From NCBI GenBank assembly GCA_963843465.1, contig CAWJKP010000004.1:124001-188000 (forward strand): 64,000 bases of DNA, written 5' to 3'. Source of the DNA: CAWJKP01 sp963843465 (lineage in GTDB: Bacteria > Planctomycetota > Planctomycetia > Pirellulales > Thermoguttaceae). Both the position numbers and the translations under genes were made by a program. Positions 9,933 to 20,249 of the stretch are shown here, piece by piece. The notes under the pieces were generated by a model. The model did not search any database, was not told where the DNA came from, and saw only the letters and a list, made by a program, of their open reading frames with translations. Numbering within the stretch: the stretch's first letter is position 1; every line of letters starts with the position of its first letter.

Positions 9933-12076
9933 CTACCTCCCGTACACCTCCACCTCTCGCAGCATGATCTGGTGCGGTCCGGTCTGGCCGCCCGCCTTGA
10001 CCACGTCTTCCGTCGCGCCGCCGCCAAAGGTGACCTCGTGGACCAGCAGGCGGATCTTCGCGGTCGTCACGGCAGGAAACGCATGTTGGAAGATCCAGCG
10101 GTCGCTGTAGAAGGAGTCGACCGAGGTCCGCGTGGTCGGGGTGAAGACCTTGTAGGTCTTCGGCGGTTCCTGGACCCGCCCGATCGTCACCCAGCGCCCG
10201 CCCGACTCCACCTGGAGCTCGTAGTCCAAAAGCGACCCCTGCCACTGCCAGGGTGGGGCCGCGTAGACGACCACCCGGCCGATCTTCACCGGCTCCGGCC
10301 ATCGCAACTCGACCCACGCCGGGAACTTCTCCACGTTGCTCATCCACGGCTGGTCGTTCTTCTGCTGCGACCAGTACCAGTTTTCCAACTCGCCGTTGAT
10401 GATCTTGCGGATGTCGTTGTCAATGCTCTTGTCGACCGGGTGCGCTGCGGCCCCGGAGGAGGAGGCCGCGACACCGGGCCGCCGGGCCAGGTTCTCGCCC
10501 CAGGCGGTCGGAACCACGTCGATGGTCTGCCCCTTGGCCAGCTCGACGTAGAGCGGCAGCTCCGGCACTTCGAGCACGGCCCGCCCGTCGGCCACCCGGA
10601 CTTGCCGCTGGACGCCGAAGGCCGAGACGACGCGCAGGGTCGCGCCGCCGCGGACGTTAAGCTCGACGCGGCCGTCGGTGCTGCCGGCGCTCTGGAAGGC
10701 CGCCACCTGCTTCTGGGGCCCCGTGAAGAGGCTGCCCAGGTAGAGCTTGTTGCCCGGCTCGCCGAAATCGTAGGACTTGTCCAGCCGCGTGCCGAACAAT
10801 TCTTCCGACCAGACGCGCATCAGCGAGGCCGCCGGGTTCAGGCCGCCGTCGTCGTTCTCGAACCAGGTGGGGAAGTCCCAGAAGCCGTGGCTCGTGTCGT
10901 ACCAGAGGTGATTGTGTTCCTTGGGAATGCCGTACTGCTCGAAGACCATCATCTCCAGCATCGTCCAGCGGCCCTGGAGCCGCGGCTGGTAGGAGCCGTA
11001 GACGCAGGCGAAGAACCCCTGCTCGGTCTGCCACTTCTCCAGCTTATCGGCGCCGTACTTGCGCAGAGCGCGGTGAGGGAGTCCAACGACTTTCGCGCAA
11101 GCCAGAGGTCGCCGTTGACGTTGTTGTAGGCGTGGAAGGAGAAGGCGTCGAGGTACCGGGCGCCGCCGGCCTTGAGGAAGTCTTCGATCCAACGCAGCCC
11201 GGCGCCGCCGGGGCCGATGGTGACCGTGCCCGGGCCCATGACCTTGAGTCCCGGGTCGATCGACTTCACCAGGGCATAGAACGGCTTGAGCTCCTTTTCG
11301 AGGAACTCTCTCCCGCTGACGCCGAAATTCGGCTCGTTCCGCGGCTCGTAGTACCGCACGTCCGCCTTGAAGTGCTCGATGATCTTCCGAACCCCCTCCT
11401 CCTTCTTCGTGCCGTTGGGGAAAGCGATGAAGAGCTTCCGCGGCCGAATCGGATCCAATGGCAGGTACATCCGCTTGTCGATCTCGATGTCGGGTGAGAG
11501 GTTCTTGATCGACTCTTCAGGCTTGTCGGCGTCGCCGGCATAGCGCTGCGGCCCCATGCCAGTCACGGCGCGGAGCACCTGGTCGCCGAGGCCGTTGCGG
11601 GGGCCCGGCTCGGGCATGCGGGGAAAGTGCGGATCGTTGCGGAAGATCACGAAAGTGGTCCCGCCCGCCACGTCTCCCCAGATCGGCGCGAACTGGGCCA
11701 GCATCTTCGCCTTGGCAGGGTCCTTCGGCACTTGCGCGGGCGCGTCGGGTTTCTTCGTGTAGACGTAGAGCTTGTACCAGCCCGGCAGCGACGCCTTGAG
11801 CGTGACGCTCGGGGCGGCCGGGCCCTGGTCGACCAGGTTGCCCCAGTAGTCGCGGACCTCGAAGCGGTCCAGCCGCTGGCCTTTCAACTTGAAGACGACC
11901 GGCTCGCCGACGTAGAAGACGTGGTTCCGCCGACCAGACTCGGGCTGCACCAGGTTCGGCGGGAACTGCTGGACCCAGCCGCCAGCCCGCGCCGGCGGTG
12001 CCGGCGCAAGACAGAAAGCGCACCAGACCGCCCCGATCGCTGCGGGGCCCAAAACAGTTTGCCGGTTGTTGCGCAT
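9933..12076 (-). CDS. Secreted glycoside-hydrolase-like protein with discoidin-type domain, frameshifted
   Basis: About 710 residues after repairing one frameshift near 11068. There is a signal peptide (MRNNRQTVLG, cleavage near PARAGG). The middle part has a TIM-barrel glycosidase-like segment with YEPRNEPNFG, where NEP is typical of the acid/base glutamate in clan-A hydrolases. The C-terminal 130 residues look like an F5/8 type C (discoidin-like) carbohydrate-binding domain (RRPGVAASSSGA, VYAAPPWQWQGSLLDYELQV). The frame changes at TALRKYGADKLEKW. AAAGGAG precedes the ATG. The substrate is not evident; GH39-like is one option. The gene starts 12 bases downstream of the isomerase-like gene, so the two are likely co-transcribed. 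Confidence 0.7.
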
Positions 12077-12088
12077 AAAAGTGCTCCT

Positions 12089-12985
12089 TTACTGCACGGT
12101 GGGCGACGGACCCCATTGGAGCGATTCGAGGAACCGCAAGCTCTGCGGGATCTGCTGGAGGGGCGTGGGTGATTCATCCTCGATGAAGTAATACTTGACG
12201 CCGGCCTTTTGCGCGGCGCGGAGCAGGGCGGGCCAAGGTACCTGGCCGCTGCCCAGCGCGACGTCGTTGGTCAGCGCGGTGCTGCCCGTCAGGCTGCCCG
12301 TGGCCACGCCCTTCTTGAGGTCCTTCAAGTGCATCAGCAGCCAGCGGTTCGGGTACTTCTCCAGCAGCCGGACGGGATCCTGGCCGGGGAGCACGGTCCA
12401 GAGCACGTCCATCTGGAAGAAGACCGTCTTGGGATCGGTCTCGGCCGCCAGCAGGTCGAAGAGGGTCCCCTGGCCGTACGGCTGGAACTCGTAGCCGTGA
12501 TCGTGGTAGTAGAACTTGATGCCGTGTTTGGCCAGCGCAGCGCCGGCCCGGTTGAAGACGCGGGCCGCCTCGCGGCATTGTTGCGCGGTGAATGGGTCCT
12601 TGTGCGGAATCCACGCGCAGCCGACGTAGGGGACTCCCAGGGCCTTGGCGTCGCGGGCCACGCCTTCCACGTCGTTGCGGAGCTGCTCGAAGGGGAAATG
12701 ACGCCCGACGGGGATGAGCCCTCGGCGGTCGAGCTGCTCCTTGAACTGGGCCGGCGAAAACTTTCCGAGGGCCGCCACCTCGACGTATTTGAACCCCAGC
12801 GCGACGGCCTTGTCGAGCGTGGCCTCCACGCCTTGCGCGCTTTGCATGTCTCGCAGGCTGTAGAGCTGAAGGCCGGTCGGCCCGTGAAAACTCTTGCTCG
12901 TGCCCACGTCGCCCCCCATCGCCGCACCGCAGAAGAGAGCCAGGGATACCAATGCCGCCGCCATGAGCTGTGACCGCTTCTTCAT
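12089..12985 (-). CDS. Secreted sugar phosphate isomerase/epimerase-like TIM barrel protein
   Basis: A 298-residue protein of the AP-endonuclease-2 fold used by xylose-isomerase-like enzymes. The ATG at 12985, with GGAG about 10 bases upstream, starts a signal peptide (MKKRSQLMAAALVSLALFCG). Metal-site-like motifs occur at FYYHDHGYEF, QMDVLW, LMHLKD and the C-terminal FIEDE. Such secreted or lipoprotein-like isomerases are frequent in planctomycetes. The substrate is unknown. It lies directly upstream of the glycosidase-like gene. Confidence 0.8.
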   Translation of the reverse strand: MKKRSQLMAAALVSLALFCGAAMGGDVGTSKSFHGPTGLQLYSLRDMQSAQGVEATLDKAVALGFKYVEVAALGKFSPAQFKEQLDRRGLIPVGRHFPFEQLRNDVEGVARDAKALGVPYVGCAWIPHKDPFTAQQCREAARVFNRAGAALAKHGIKFYYHDHGYEFQPYGQGTLFDLLAAETDPKTVFFQMDVLWTVLPGQDPVRLLEKYPNRWLLMHLKDLKKGVATGSLTGSTALTNDVALGSGQVPWPALLRAAQKAGVKYYFIEDESPTPLQQIPQSLRFLESLQWGPSPTVQ

Positions 12986-13200
12986 GCCACGGATCTCCGC
13001 ACAACGAGGGTTTGTTCCAGACCAGTCCACCAACGAGCCGGCCCCATGCAGACCCATTGTAACCAACCTCTCCCGGTCGCCGCCAATCGACGCTGATCTA
13101 AATTCAAGTTTTTCCGCTTCTCGGCGCGAGATTCGTCAAACGCCCGCTCGTAGTCCCGCCTTATGAGTTTTGACGGACAAGAGAGGCATACTCGGCCAGT

Positions 13201-13262
13201 CGTAACCCGAAGCGTAAGCGAGGGAAAGCGTTGGCCCTCCCTCGCTTACGCTTCGGGTTACG
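13201..13262. repeat. Inverted repeat, CGTAACCCGAAGCG family
   Basis: Arms 13201-13224 and 13239-13262 are reverse complements (CGTAACCCGAAGCGTAAGCG and its complement) around a 14-base centre. It is a long perfect hairpin in a gene-free stretch. Confidence 0.85.
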
Positions 13263-13325
13263 ATGTGGTGGGAGGGCGCACAGGACTCAAGTTGATCGTC
13301 GAAACTCATCAGGCGGAATGCCCGC

Positions 13326-13373
13326 TCGTAGTCCCGCCTTCAGGCGGAATGCCGCCTAAAGGCGGGACTACGA
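13326..13373. repeat. Inverted repeat, CGTAGTCCCGCCTT family
   Basis: TCGTAGTCCCGCCTT pairs with AAGGCGGGACTACGA at the other end; the inner AGGCGG and CCGCCT also pair. A half copy lies at about 13143-13165, showing repetition within this intergenic region. Confidence 0.8.
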
Positions 13374-13564
13374 ACGGAACGGTCCCCCGCATTGGCACCT
13401 GGAACCGGCAGAGTCCCCATTCAGACGACAATGTTAGTGCTGCGTTCCCCCCCGCATTAAGCGCCAGCGGTCCTTGACAGGGGACAGGCTTGGAGTTATT
13501 GGTAGGAGCAGCCTGCCGACTCATCCAACTGCCTGTTGGTTCCCGCCACAGTAAAGGAGAAGCG

Positions 13565-15855
13565 ATGTCACCCCGAACCATGACGTGTTGGGCCGCAATG
13601 GCCCTCGCCTTGAGCGCGACGACCGCCCTGGCAGCCGCACCCCAGGCGGCGGAGAAGGCCGCCAAGGCCCCGGGACTGGTCGCCGAGATCAAGGTCCTGC
13701 CCGACAAGGCGCCCGATTGCTCCAGCCTCAAGTCGATCGTCGAGTCGATCACCCGGGAGTGCAAGACCAACGACGAAAAGGCCATTGCCATCTACAACTT
13801 CATGCAGTTGAGCCACTACCATTTCGCCTATCCGGGCGAGCCGGGCGGGCTGCCCGTCCTCAAGGAAATCAACTGCTACGGCTGGAGTCTCTGCGGCGGC
13901 CTGCACTCCGAGGAGTCGGCCTTGTGGCGGCAGCTCGGCTGGGGCTGGCGCTTCGTCGGCTGGAACGGGCACACCACGGTCGAGGCCCATTACGACGGCA
14001 AGTGGCACTACCTCGACGTGTTCCTGAAGTTCTACGCCTGGAAGCCCGATCCCGACGCGCCGGGCGGACGCACCATCGCCGGCGAAGACGAATTGACCAG
14101 CCGCTCCGAGGAGCTCATCAAGGACGCTTTTGTGCTCGACCCGGCCCGCAAGTGCGTCTATGCGAAGAACAACCAGTTCGGCCGCTACGGCAACAAGGTG
14201 TACTGGCTGGCCCCCGCGCTGTTGAGCTGCGGCGACGAGCTGAATGACGTGATCGGCGGGCTGAGAACGCACCATCGCGGCGGGCCCGACGAAGGCTGGG
14301 CAGGCATCGACCACGCCGACAAAGGCTACTCGGCGGCCGTCAACCTCGCCCCAGGCTTCTCGCTAACCAACACCTGGGACGCGGTACCCGACGCCTGGTA
14401 CTGGAACGACAGCAAGAAGCCCCCCGCCCACACCTGCGGCGGCCACAAGGACACTCGCAACGATCCCGGCATCGGGCTGGTGCTGGAGCCGTACGTCAAG
14501 AGCAAGCCTGCGCGAAGCTACGCCAACGGCAGGCTCGCCTTCCTCCCCGATTTCTCCAGCGAGGTGGTGCTCAAGTCGTTTGCCTCGGCGGAAAACGTGA
14601 GGTACGCGGGCGGGTCGCTCGTGCCGGCCGAAAGCGGCAAGCCGGGCGTGGTGGTGGTCGATTTGACGAGCCCCTATCTCTTGACCAAGGCCAGCGGCGA
14701 GGCGACCGGCGCCGATGTGGTCGAAGTCTCCACTGACGGCGGCCAGACGTTCCGGGCCGTCGACCTGAAGAACTTCACCGCCGCCGTCCGGGGCCAGGTG
14801 GCCGCGCAGGTCAAGATCACGTTCAAGCAATCGCTCAAGCTGTTGAAGCTCGAAGCCATCGTGCAAAACAATTCCGGCGCCCTGCCCTACCTTTCGCCGG
14901 GCAAGAACGTGGTGACGGTTTCCGTGGCCGATCCCAAGTCGCTGGGCGACAACAAGCTCGTGGTCACGTACGCCTACCGGTTGGGCAGCCGCAGCAAGTC
15001 GTTCGAGGAGATGTACGACCAGGACAAGGAGATCGCCAAGGCGCACGACGCCGCCTGGAACGATACCGTCACCTGCGTGCAAAAGACGTTCGGCGCCGGC
15101 GACTTGCCGGCGAAGTTCGAGATCGACTGCCCGACGCCCAAGGGCCGGTACCCGGTCTATCCGCGGATGCTGTTGGTGCGCCGCGAAGTGCTGGCGCCGG
15201 GTCAGGCGCCGGCGCCGCTGCCCGCGCCTGCGACGACGCCCAGGGTCGGAGCCGGCGAGGAGCTGGCGACGCTGCCCAGCCCGTGGCTGATCGGCACGCA
15301 ACTGCCGCCGGCCGTGCCTGCCAGGGCCACGAAGACCGCGGTGCTGCCCGTCAAGAAGGTCTCCTTTGTGACGAAGAAGGGGCAGGTATTCGCGCACCAG
15401 GTCGTCAAGTGGCTAAAGGACAACTCCGACGCCTGCGTGATGCTCGTCGATTTCGATGCCGGCAAGCTGCCCAAGCTCGACGACCTGGCCTCGGCCAGAC
15501 TCGTACTGTACGTCGAAGAGGCCCATGAGAAGGCGCCGATGCAGGTCGCCGCCCTGATGCTCGACGCGCCGTTCGAGGCGGACGAGCCGTACGATTTCCG
15601 GAAGCTCGGGCAGAACGTGGGCACCACGACCGTGCAGAGAGGCACCGGCGCACGATCTCGCCGCCGCGGCGCTACGAGATCGACGTGACCCGAGCGGTGC
15701 GAGCGTGGGCCGGCGGCGCCGCGTGCCACGGCCTGGCGGTGCGCATCGTGCCCAACCGAGGGGTGGACGACGGTTGGACGGTCCGCTTCGCCCCGTCCAG
15801 GGAGAAGCCGGCCGAATTGGAAATCGCCACGTACTCCGAGAAGGGGCCGAAGTAG
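13565..15855 (+). CDS. Secreted transglutaminase-like domain protein, frameshifted near the 3' end
   Basis: About 763 residues after joining two frames near 15640. The ATG at 13565 (AAAGGAG just upstream) starts a signal peptide (ALALSATTALAAAP). Residues about 60-190 resemble the transglutaminase-like fold: CYGWSLCGGLH (Cys), WNGHTTVEAHYDGKWHYLDV (His/Asp). The middle is beta-rich. The tail (YEIDVTRAVRAWAGG, GLAVRIVPNRGVDDG) resembles DNRLRE-type beta-sandwich domains. Function in cell-wall or polymer processing is possible but unproven. Confidence 0.65.
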
Positions 15856-15874
15856 AACAACTGGTGCAATTCCT

Positions 15875-15954
15875 TGTGGTGCAGGCGTCCCGCCTGCCCA
15901 AGAATGCGGGCGTCCCACCTGCCCAAGAATGCAGGCGGGACGCCTGCACCACAA
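15875..15954. repeat. Dispersed palindromic element, GTGGTGCAGGCG family
   Basis: TTGTGGTGCAGGCG at the left end pairs with CGCCTGCACCACAA at the right, with extra internal GCCCAAGAATGC units. It lies 20 bases after the preceding stop codon and 66 bases before the next gene. Confidence 0.85.
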
Positions 15955-16020
15955 GTAGCGATCGTCCAACTTGTTCTTTTGCCGCTTTAATGTGAACCCC
16001 AATTGCCAGAGGTCGTCACC

Positions 16021-17190
16021 ATGAACCGCTTGATCGTCTCGGTTAGTCTCTCGACGGTATTCTTCTGCCTGGCCGCTGCCGCCCCGGCCGCAACGCTGAA
16101 AGTCGGGCCGCACCAGCAATTCGCCAAACCATCGCAGGCGATCGAGGCCGCCAAGGACGGCGACACGATCGAGATCCAGGCCGGGGTCTACCCTGGCGAC
16201 GTGGCCACGATCCGCGCCAACCATCTCACCATCCGCGGCGTCGGCAACGGCCGCGCCAAGCTGCCAGCCAACGGCAGGGACGCCGGCGGCAAGGCCATTT
16301 GGGTCGTCACCGGCAGCGACCTCACCGTGGAAAACATCGAGTTCTCCGGCGCCCGCGTCCGCGACCGCAACGGCGCCGGCATGCGGCCGGAGGGGAAGAA
16401 CCTCACGGTCCGCAACTGCCGCTTCTACGACTGCGAGGACGGCGTCTTGGGCGGCAACGGCCAGATGCTCTTCGAGGGTTGCGAGTTTGAGCACTGCGGA
16501 CCCGTGGCCAGTCCTGCCACGCATTCCCTCTACATCGGCGAGCGCTGCACGAAGCTCGTCTTCCGCCACAACTACTCGACCGACGTGATCGAAGGGCACC
16601 TGCTGAAGAGCCGGGCGAAGGAAAGCTGGCTGCTCTACAACCGCCTCACCGACGAGAACGGCACGGGCAGCGCCGTGGCCGATTTCCCCAACGGCGGCGT
16701 GGTGGTCGTCATCGGCAACGTGATGCACAAGGGCGCCCGCGGCAACAACAGCCGCGTGATCGCCTACGGGTTTGAGGGCGTCAAACACGAGCGGAACGCA
16801 CTCTGCGTGGTCAACAACACGATGGTTTACGAGCACCGCCACGGCAACGCCTTCTTCGTGCACGTGGAGAAGAGCCCCGAGAGCCTCGTGCCCATCATCC
16901 GCAACAACCTCTGCATCGGGAAGATCCCCCTGACGAACTGGCCCACGGTCGAAGCGGCCGGCAACCTGTTGTTGAAGACCGTGGCCGAGGCGCGGCTGGT
17001 CAACCCCGCGAAGTACGACTACCGCCTCACGGCCGGCTCGCCGTGCATTGGCAAAGGCGTGGCGGCTGGGACGTTCGGCGACTTCGACCTGACGCCCGCC
17101 GAGCAATACGTCCACCCCTGCAAGGGCAAGCCCCGCCCGGCGGCCGGCCCGTTGGACGTTGGCGCGTACCAGTGGCAGAAGAGACAATAG
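16021..17190 (+). CDS. Secreted right-handed beta-helix protein
   Basis: A 389-residue protein with a signal peptide (MNRLIVSVSLSTVFFCLAAA, cleavage near PAAT) and repeating beta-helix turns (LTVENIEFSGARV, LTVRNCRFYDCEDGV, MLFEGCEFEHCG, LLYNRLTDENG). This is the fold of polysaccharide lyases and pectate-lyase-like proteins. The ATG at 16021 with GAGGT upstream was chosen over a TTG 18 bases earlier. Catalytic residues cannot be assigned. It may bind or cleave an acidic polysaccharide; this is family-level inference. Confidence 0.75.
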   Translation: MNRLIVSVSLSTVFFCLAAAAPAATLKVGPHQQFAKPSQAIEAAKDGDTIEIQAGVYPGDVATIRANHLTIRGVGNGRAKLPANGRDAGGKAIWVVTGSDLTVENIEFSGARVRDRNGAGMRPEGKNLTVRNCRFYDCEDGVLGGNGQMLFEGCEFEHCGPVASPATHSLYIGERCTKLVFRHNYSTDVIEGHLLKSRAKESWLLYNRLTDENGTGSAVADFPNGGVVVVIGNVMHKGARGNNSRVIAYGFEGVKHERNALCVVNNTMVYEHRHGNAFFVHVEKSPESLVPIIRNNLCIGKIPLTNWPTVEAAGNLLLKTVAEARLVNPAKYDYRLTAGSPCIGKGVAAGTFGDFDLTPAEQYVHPCKGKPRPAAGPLDVGAYQWQKRQ

Positions 17191-17194
17191 CCTT

Positions 17195-17681
17195 TCAGAA
17201 CAACGGCGGCCGGCCGAGCTTGCGGCGGATCGGCACGAGCTGTCCCGAGTGCATGAGCCAGTGACCGCCCAAGATGGTGAGCAGGGCGCCGACGGTGGGC
17301 GCAGTCGCGCATCGCCTCCGGTCCGGGCGCGTCGAGAGCGGCGTCCGGGGTAGCCTCGATGGCGGCCAGGATAGCCGATTTCGCCTTGTCCAGCAGCGCC
17401 AGGTATTCCGCCTTCTTGGCGAAACGGGCCGGGTCGTCCGAGGCGGCTGTCTCCTTGGAGTGGGCCGCCGCAAAGCCTTCGGGCAGCCCGATCGCCGGGT
17501 GCCCTAGCGCCGTGAGCATGCGCGACGTGCCGGCCAACAAGTGTCCCAGTTGCCAGGCCGTATGATTGCTGCCCGGCACGCTGCGGACCAGCAGGTCGGC
17601 ATCGCTCATGTCGCCCACGTAGGCGCGCAACAGTGTGTCACCAGAGTTGAGAACCTGACGGAAAACGTCTTTCGGAGTCAT
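17195..17681 (-). CDS. DinB-like four-helix protein, frameshifted
   Basis: About 160 residues of the DinB/YfiT metal-dependent superfamily. Metal-ligand-type histidines appear in NHTAWQLGHLLAG and in GGHWLMHSGQLVPIRRKLG. The frame shifts near 17297 (RDCA/PTVGALLTILG); one added base restores the conserved C-terminus, which ends at 17195. Members include putative thiol-dependent transferases; the substrate here is unknown. Confidence 0.75.
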
Positions 17682-17906
17682 CGCGAGTTCCCTTTACCGT
17701 TTGGGAGGAGATGAGGACCACGTGGCCAATCATCCTATGCCGACGTTCTGCGGCCGGCAAGGCCCGTGCATTACCAGGCGGCCGGGCGCCAAGAACTCAG
17801 CGGGGCCTCTTGCATTGGCCGCGCGTCCGATTAAACTTGACGGCGTCGTCTACGTGGATCGGTTCCACGGTCGTCAATGCTGAGCATCCAATGAAGGAGG
17901 TGTTTC

Positions 17907-18623
17907 GTGGCGCCACTCGTCCAAAAGCTCTTCGCGGTGGTTCTGGCCTTGGTAGGCCCGGCTCCGGCCGACTCCCCCAAACAGTTGCAGATCAAGCCCG
18001 GCGATCAAATCGTGGCCATCGGCGACTCCATTACCGCGGCCGGGGGGTACCTCCGCGACATGGATGCGGTGTTGGCTGGGCAGTATCCCGGCTTGAAGAT
18101 TCCGAAGGTGATCAACAAGGGGATCAGCGGTCAGAAAGCCGAGGACCTGGTGAAGCGGTTCGACAAGGACGTGGTGCAACTCAAGCCGGCCTTCGTGACC
18201 ATCAGCATCGGCATCAACGATGTCTGGCACCGCCTGGACAAGCCCCACGACGAGAAGGTGCTGGCGGACTACGAGGGGAACGTCGCCAAGATGGTCGATG
18301 AGGCGCAGAAGGCGGGCATCAAGGTCATTTTGCTGACGCCCACCCTCATTCAGGAAGACCCCGGCGCGGAGGGCAACCAGCGGCTGGCGATGTACGTCAC
18401 GGCCGAAAAGAAGATCGCCGCCGAAAAGAAATGCCAACTGGTCGATCTGCACGGCATGTTCCTCACGGCCCTGAAGCAGAAACCGGCCGGCCAGAAGGGG
18501 AACTGGCTTACCGGCGACGGCGTCCACATGAAGCCGCTGGGCGATGCCGCCATGGCCATCGGCGCACTGCGGGCGATGGGGGTACCGGACGCAAAGATCG
18601 CGGCTACCGATCTTCCCCGATAA
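17907..18623 (+). CDS. SGNH/GDSL hydrolase, secreted
   Basis: A 238-residue esterase/lipase-fold protein. It begins with GTG behind a strong AGGAGGT site and has a short signal peptide. SGNH blocks are visible: GDSIT (nucleophile Ser, about residue 40), NKGISGQ, SIGINDVW and DGVHMKPLG (catalytic Asp/His). Such proteins deacetylate polysaccharides or hydrolyse esters; the substrate is unknown. Confidence 0.88.
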   Translation: MAPLVQKLFAVVLALVGPAPADSPKQLQIKPGDQIVAIGDSITAAGGYLRDMDAVLAGQYPGLKIPKVINKGISGQKAEDLVKRFDKDVVQLKPAFVTISIGINDVWHRLDKPHDEKVLADYEGNVAKMVDEAQKAGIKVILLTPTLIQEDPGAEGNQRLAMYVTAEKKIAAEKKCQLVDLHGMFLTALKQKPAGQKGNWLTGDGVHMKPLGDAAMAIGALRAMGVPDAKIAATDLPR

Positions 18624-18659
18624 GGCCGGCTTTGCAGCGAAAGACCTTTGCCCGCCAAC

Positions 18660-20015
18660 TCACAGCGTCCAGCCTTGGCGGTACCGGCTGCGCAGGTAGC
18701 GGTTCGCCTCGGGGAGGTTGGTCACTTCGAGTTTGGCGGCGTCCCAGGTGATGCGGGCATCGACGCGTTTGGCGACGTTGCCCAAGAGACACGTTTCCGT
18801 CAGCGGGCCGGAATAGGCGAAGTCGGCCCCGGCCCGATTGCCCGTCTTGCAGGCGTTAACCCAATCCTGCTCGTGCGAGCCAGCCACGCGCGGCAGCGTC
18901 TTGGGCGGCAGCTTTGCCTCTTTCATCTTCTTCTCGGGAATGATCCGCGCCCCGTCGCCGTAGACGCCGCACATGATCACTGCCTTGCTCCCTTTGAAAA
19001 AGACGCCGCCCTCGGCCGGCACCCGCCGGCCGTCTTCCAGGTCGTCGGGCCGGGGCGGCCGCGTCCCCTCGTACCAGGTGAGCTTCAACGCAGGCAAATC
19101 CGCGCGAGCCGGAAATTGAAAGGTTACGATCGCCGACAGCGGGTGGACCTCGGCCGTGCTGCCGCAACTGGTCGCCTCGACGCTCGCCGGCGGTCCGAGT
19201 TTCAGGGCGTCGACCACCGGATCGAGAGTGTGCGCGCCGCGGTCGCCCATCATCCCGCAGCCGAAGTCCCAGAAACAGCGCCACGTGGAAGGATGATAGG
19301 CTCGATGATACGGCCGCAGGGGCGCAGGGCCGATCCAGAGGTCCCAGTCCATGCCGGCGGGCACGGGCGGCGAGTCCTTGGGCCGCTCTCCCCACGAAGA
19401 GCTCCAACCGGCATGACCCCAGGGATAATACGATAAATCGCACCAGGCGTCGACCTCGCGGATCTCGCCGATCAGGCCGGCCGCAATCCACTCGCAGATC
19501 AGGCGGTGGGCCTCGCTGGAATGGCCCTGGATGCCCATCTGCGTGGCCACCTTGGCCTTCGCGGCGGCCGCGGCCAGCATGCGCACCTCGTACACGTCGT
19601 GCGTCAACGGCTTCTGGCAGTAAACGTGCTTGCCGGCCTTCATGGCGGCCATCGAAATCACGGCGTGCGTATGATCGGGCGTGGCCACCAGCACGCCGTC
19701 GATGTCTTTCTGCACGTCGAGCATGCGGCGGAAGTCGCTGTAGACCTTGGCTCGGGGATATTTCTTGATGGTGCCGGCAGCGTAATTCTGTGGATCGACG
19801 TCGCACAGCGCCACGATGTTCTCGCCCTCCAAAGCGGCCAGGTTCGCGGCGCCCATGCCGCCGATGCCGATCCCGGCAATGTTCATCTTCTCGCTGGGCG
19901 GCACGTGCCGCGGACCTCCCAGGACCTGCCGCGGCACGATCGTCATTGCGGCCGCAGTCGCGGCCAGGGCGGTAGTCTTTCTGAGAAAGTCGCGACGCGT
20001 CGGTCCGGCAGACAT
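18660..20015 (-). CDS. Tat-exported Gfo/Idh/MocA family oxidoreductase
   Basis: A 451-residue protein. The Tat signal TRRDFLRK is followed by a hydrophobic segment and a Rossmann domain with GIGIGGMGAANL. The family motif EKP is replaced by QKP in YCQKPLTHDVYE, and GMMGDRGAHTLD continues the dehydrogenase domain. The start at 20015 has AGGAG upstream. These NAD(P)-dependent sugar dehydrogenases are hallmark expanded, exported proteins of planctomycetes. The substrate is unknown. It converges with the SGNH hydrolase. Confidence 0.88.
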   Translation of the reverse strand: MSAGPTRRDFLRKTTALAATAAAMTIVPRQVLGGPRHVPPSEKMNIAGIGIGGMGAANLAALEGENIVALCDVDPQNYAAGTIKKYPRAKVYSDFRRMLDVQKDIDGVLVATPDHTHAVISMAAMKAGKHVYCQKPLTHDVYEVRMLAAAAAKAKVATQMGIQGHSSEAHRLICEWIAAGLIGEIREVDAWCDLSYYPWGHAGWSSSWGERPKDSPPVPAGMDWDLWIGPAPLRPYHRAYHPSTWRCFWDFGCGMMGDRGAHTLDPVVDALKLGPPASVEATSCGSTAEVHPLSAIVTFQFPARADLPALKLTWYEGTRPPRPDDLEDGRRVPAEGGVFFKGSKAVIMCGVYGDGARIIPEKKMKEAKLPPKTLPRVAGSHEQDWVNACKTGNRAGADFAYSGPLTETCLLGNVAKRVDARITWDAAKLEVTNLPEANRYLRSRYRQGWTL

Positions 20016-20078
20016 GGTGGGACTCCTTGTGCGTTGTGGGGAAGGATGGTTCATATGTAATTCGGTTCTCGTTCCTTG

Positions 20079-20240
20079 TCAAGCCGGGTAAACCTTGCGG
20101 ACCGCCCGGATAACGTCCTTCACGTTGCCCTTGCGGAGGGTGGGGTCCGTCATCACGCCGGCATGGCCACCCAGGATCTCGATCGTCCGTGGGCAGCACT
20201 TGCGGCCGTAGCGGATCGTCTTGCCTTCGAGTTGTGGTAC
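20079..20240 (-). pseudogene. C-terminal remnant of a DegT/DnrJ-type aminotransferase
   Basis: About 53 codons open to a stop at 20079 read like the last segment of PLP-dependent sugar aminotransferases (YGRKCCPRTIEILG then DVIRAVRKVYPA). No start or catalytic domain is present. The upstream side is cut off by the divergently transcribed RF-like gene that starts at 20250. I read it as a truncated relic; the family assignment is from pattern memory. Confidence 0.45.
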
Positions 20241-20249
20241 ACTGAGACT

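Larger units (their letters stand above)
12986..13564. other. Intergenic region with two palindromic elements
   Basis: A stretch of about 580 bases between divergent genes. It holds two inverted-repeat elements (13201-13262 and 13326-13373) plus a partial copy of the second near 13143-13165. I see no credible gene. Promoters for both flanking genes should lie here, but none is clear. Confidence 0.5.

Noticed and set aside
17701..17906. Possible tRNA or small RNA in the gap before the SGNH hydrolase
   Set aside because: No cloverleaf, no T-loop consensus and no CCA end were found by eye.
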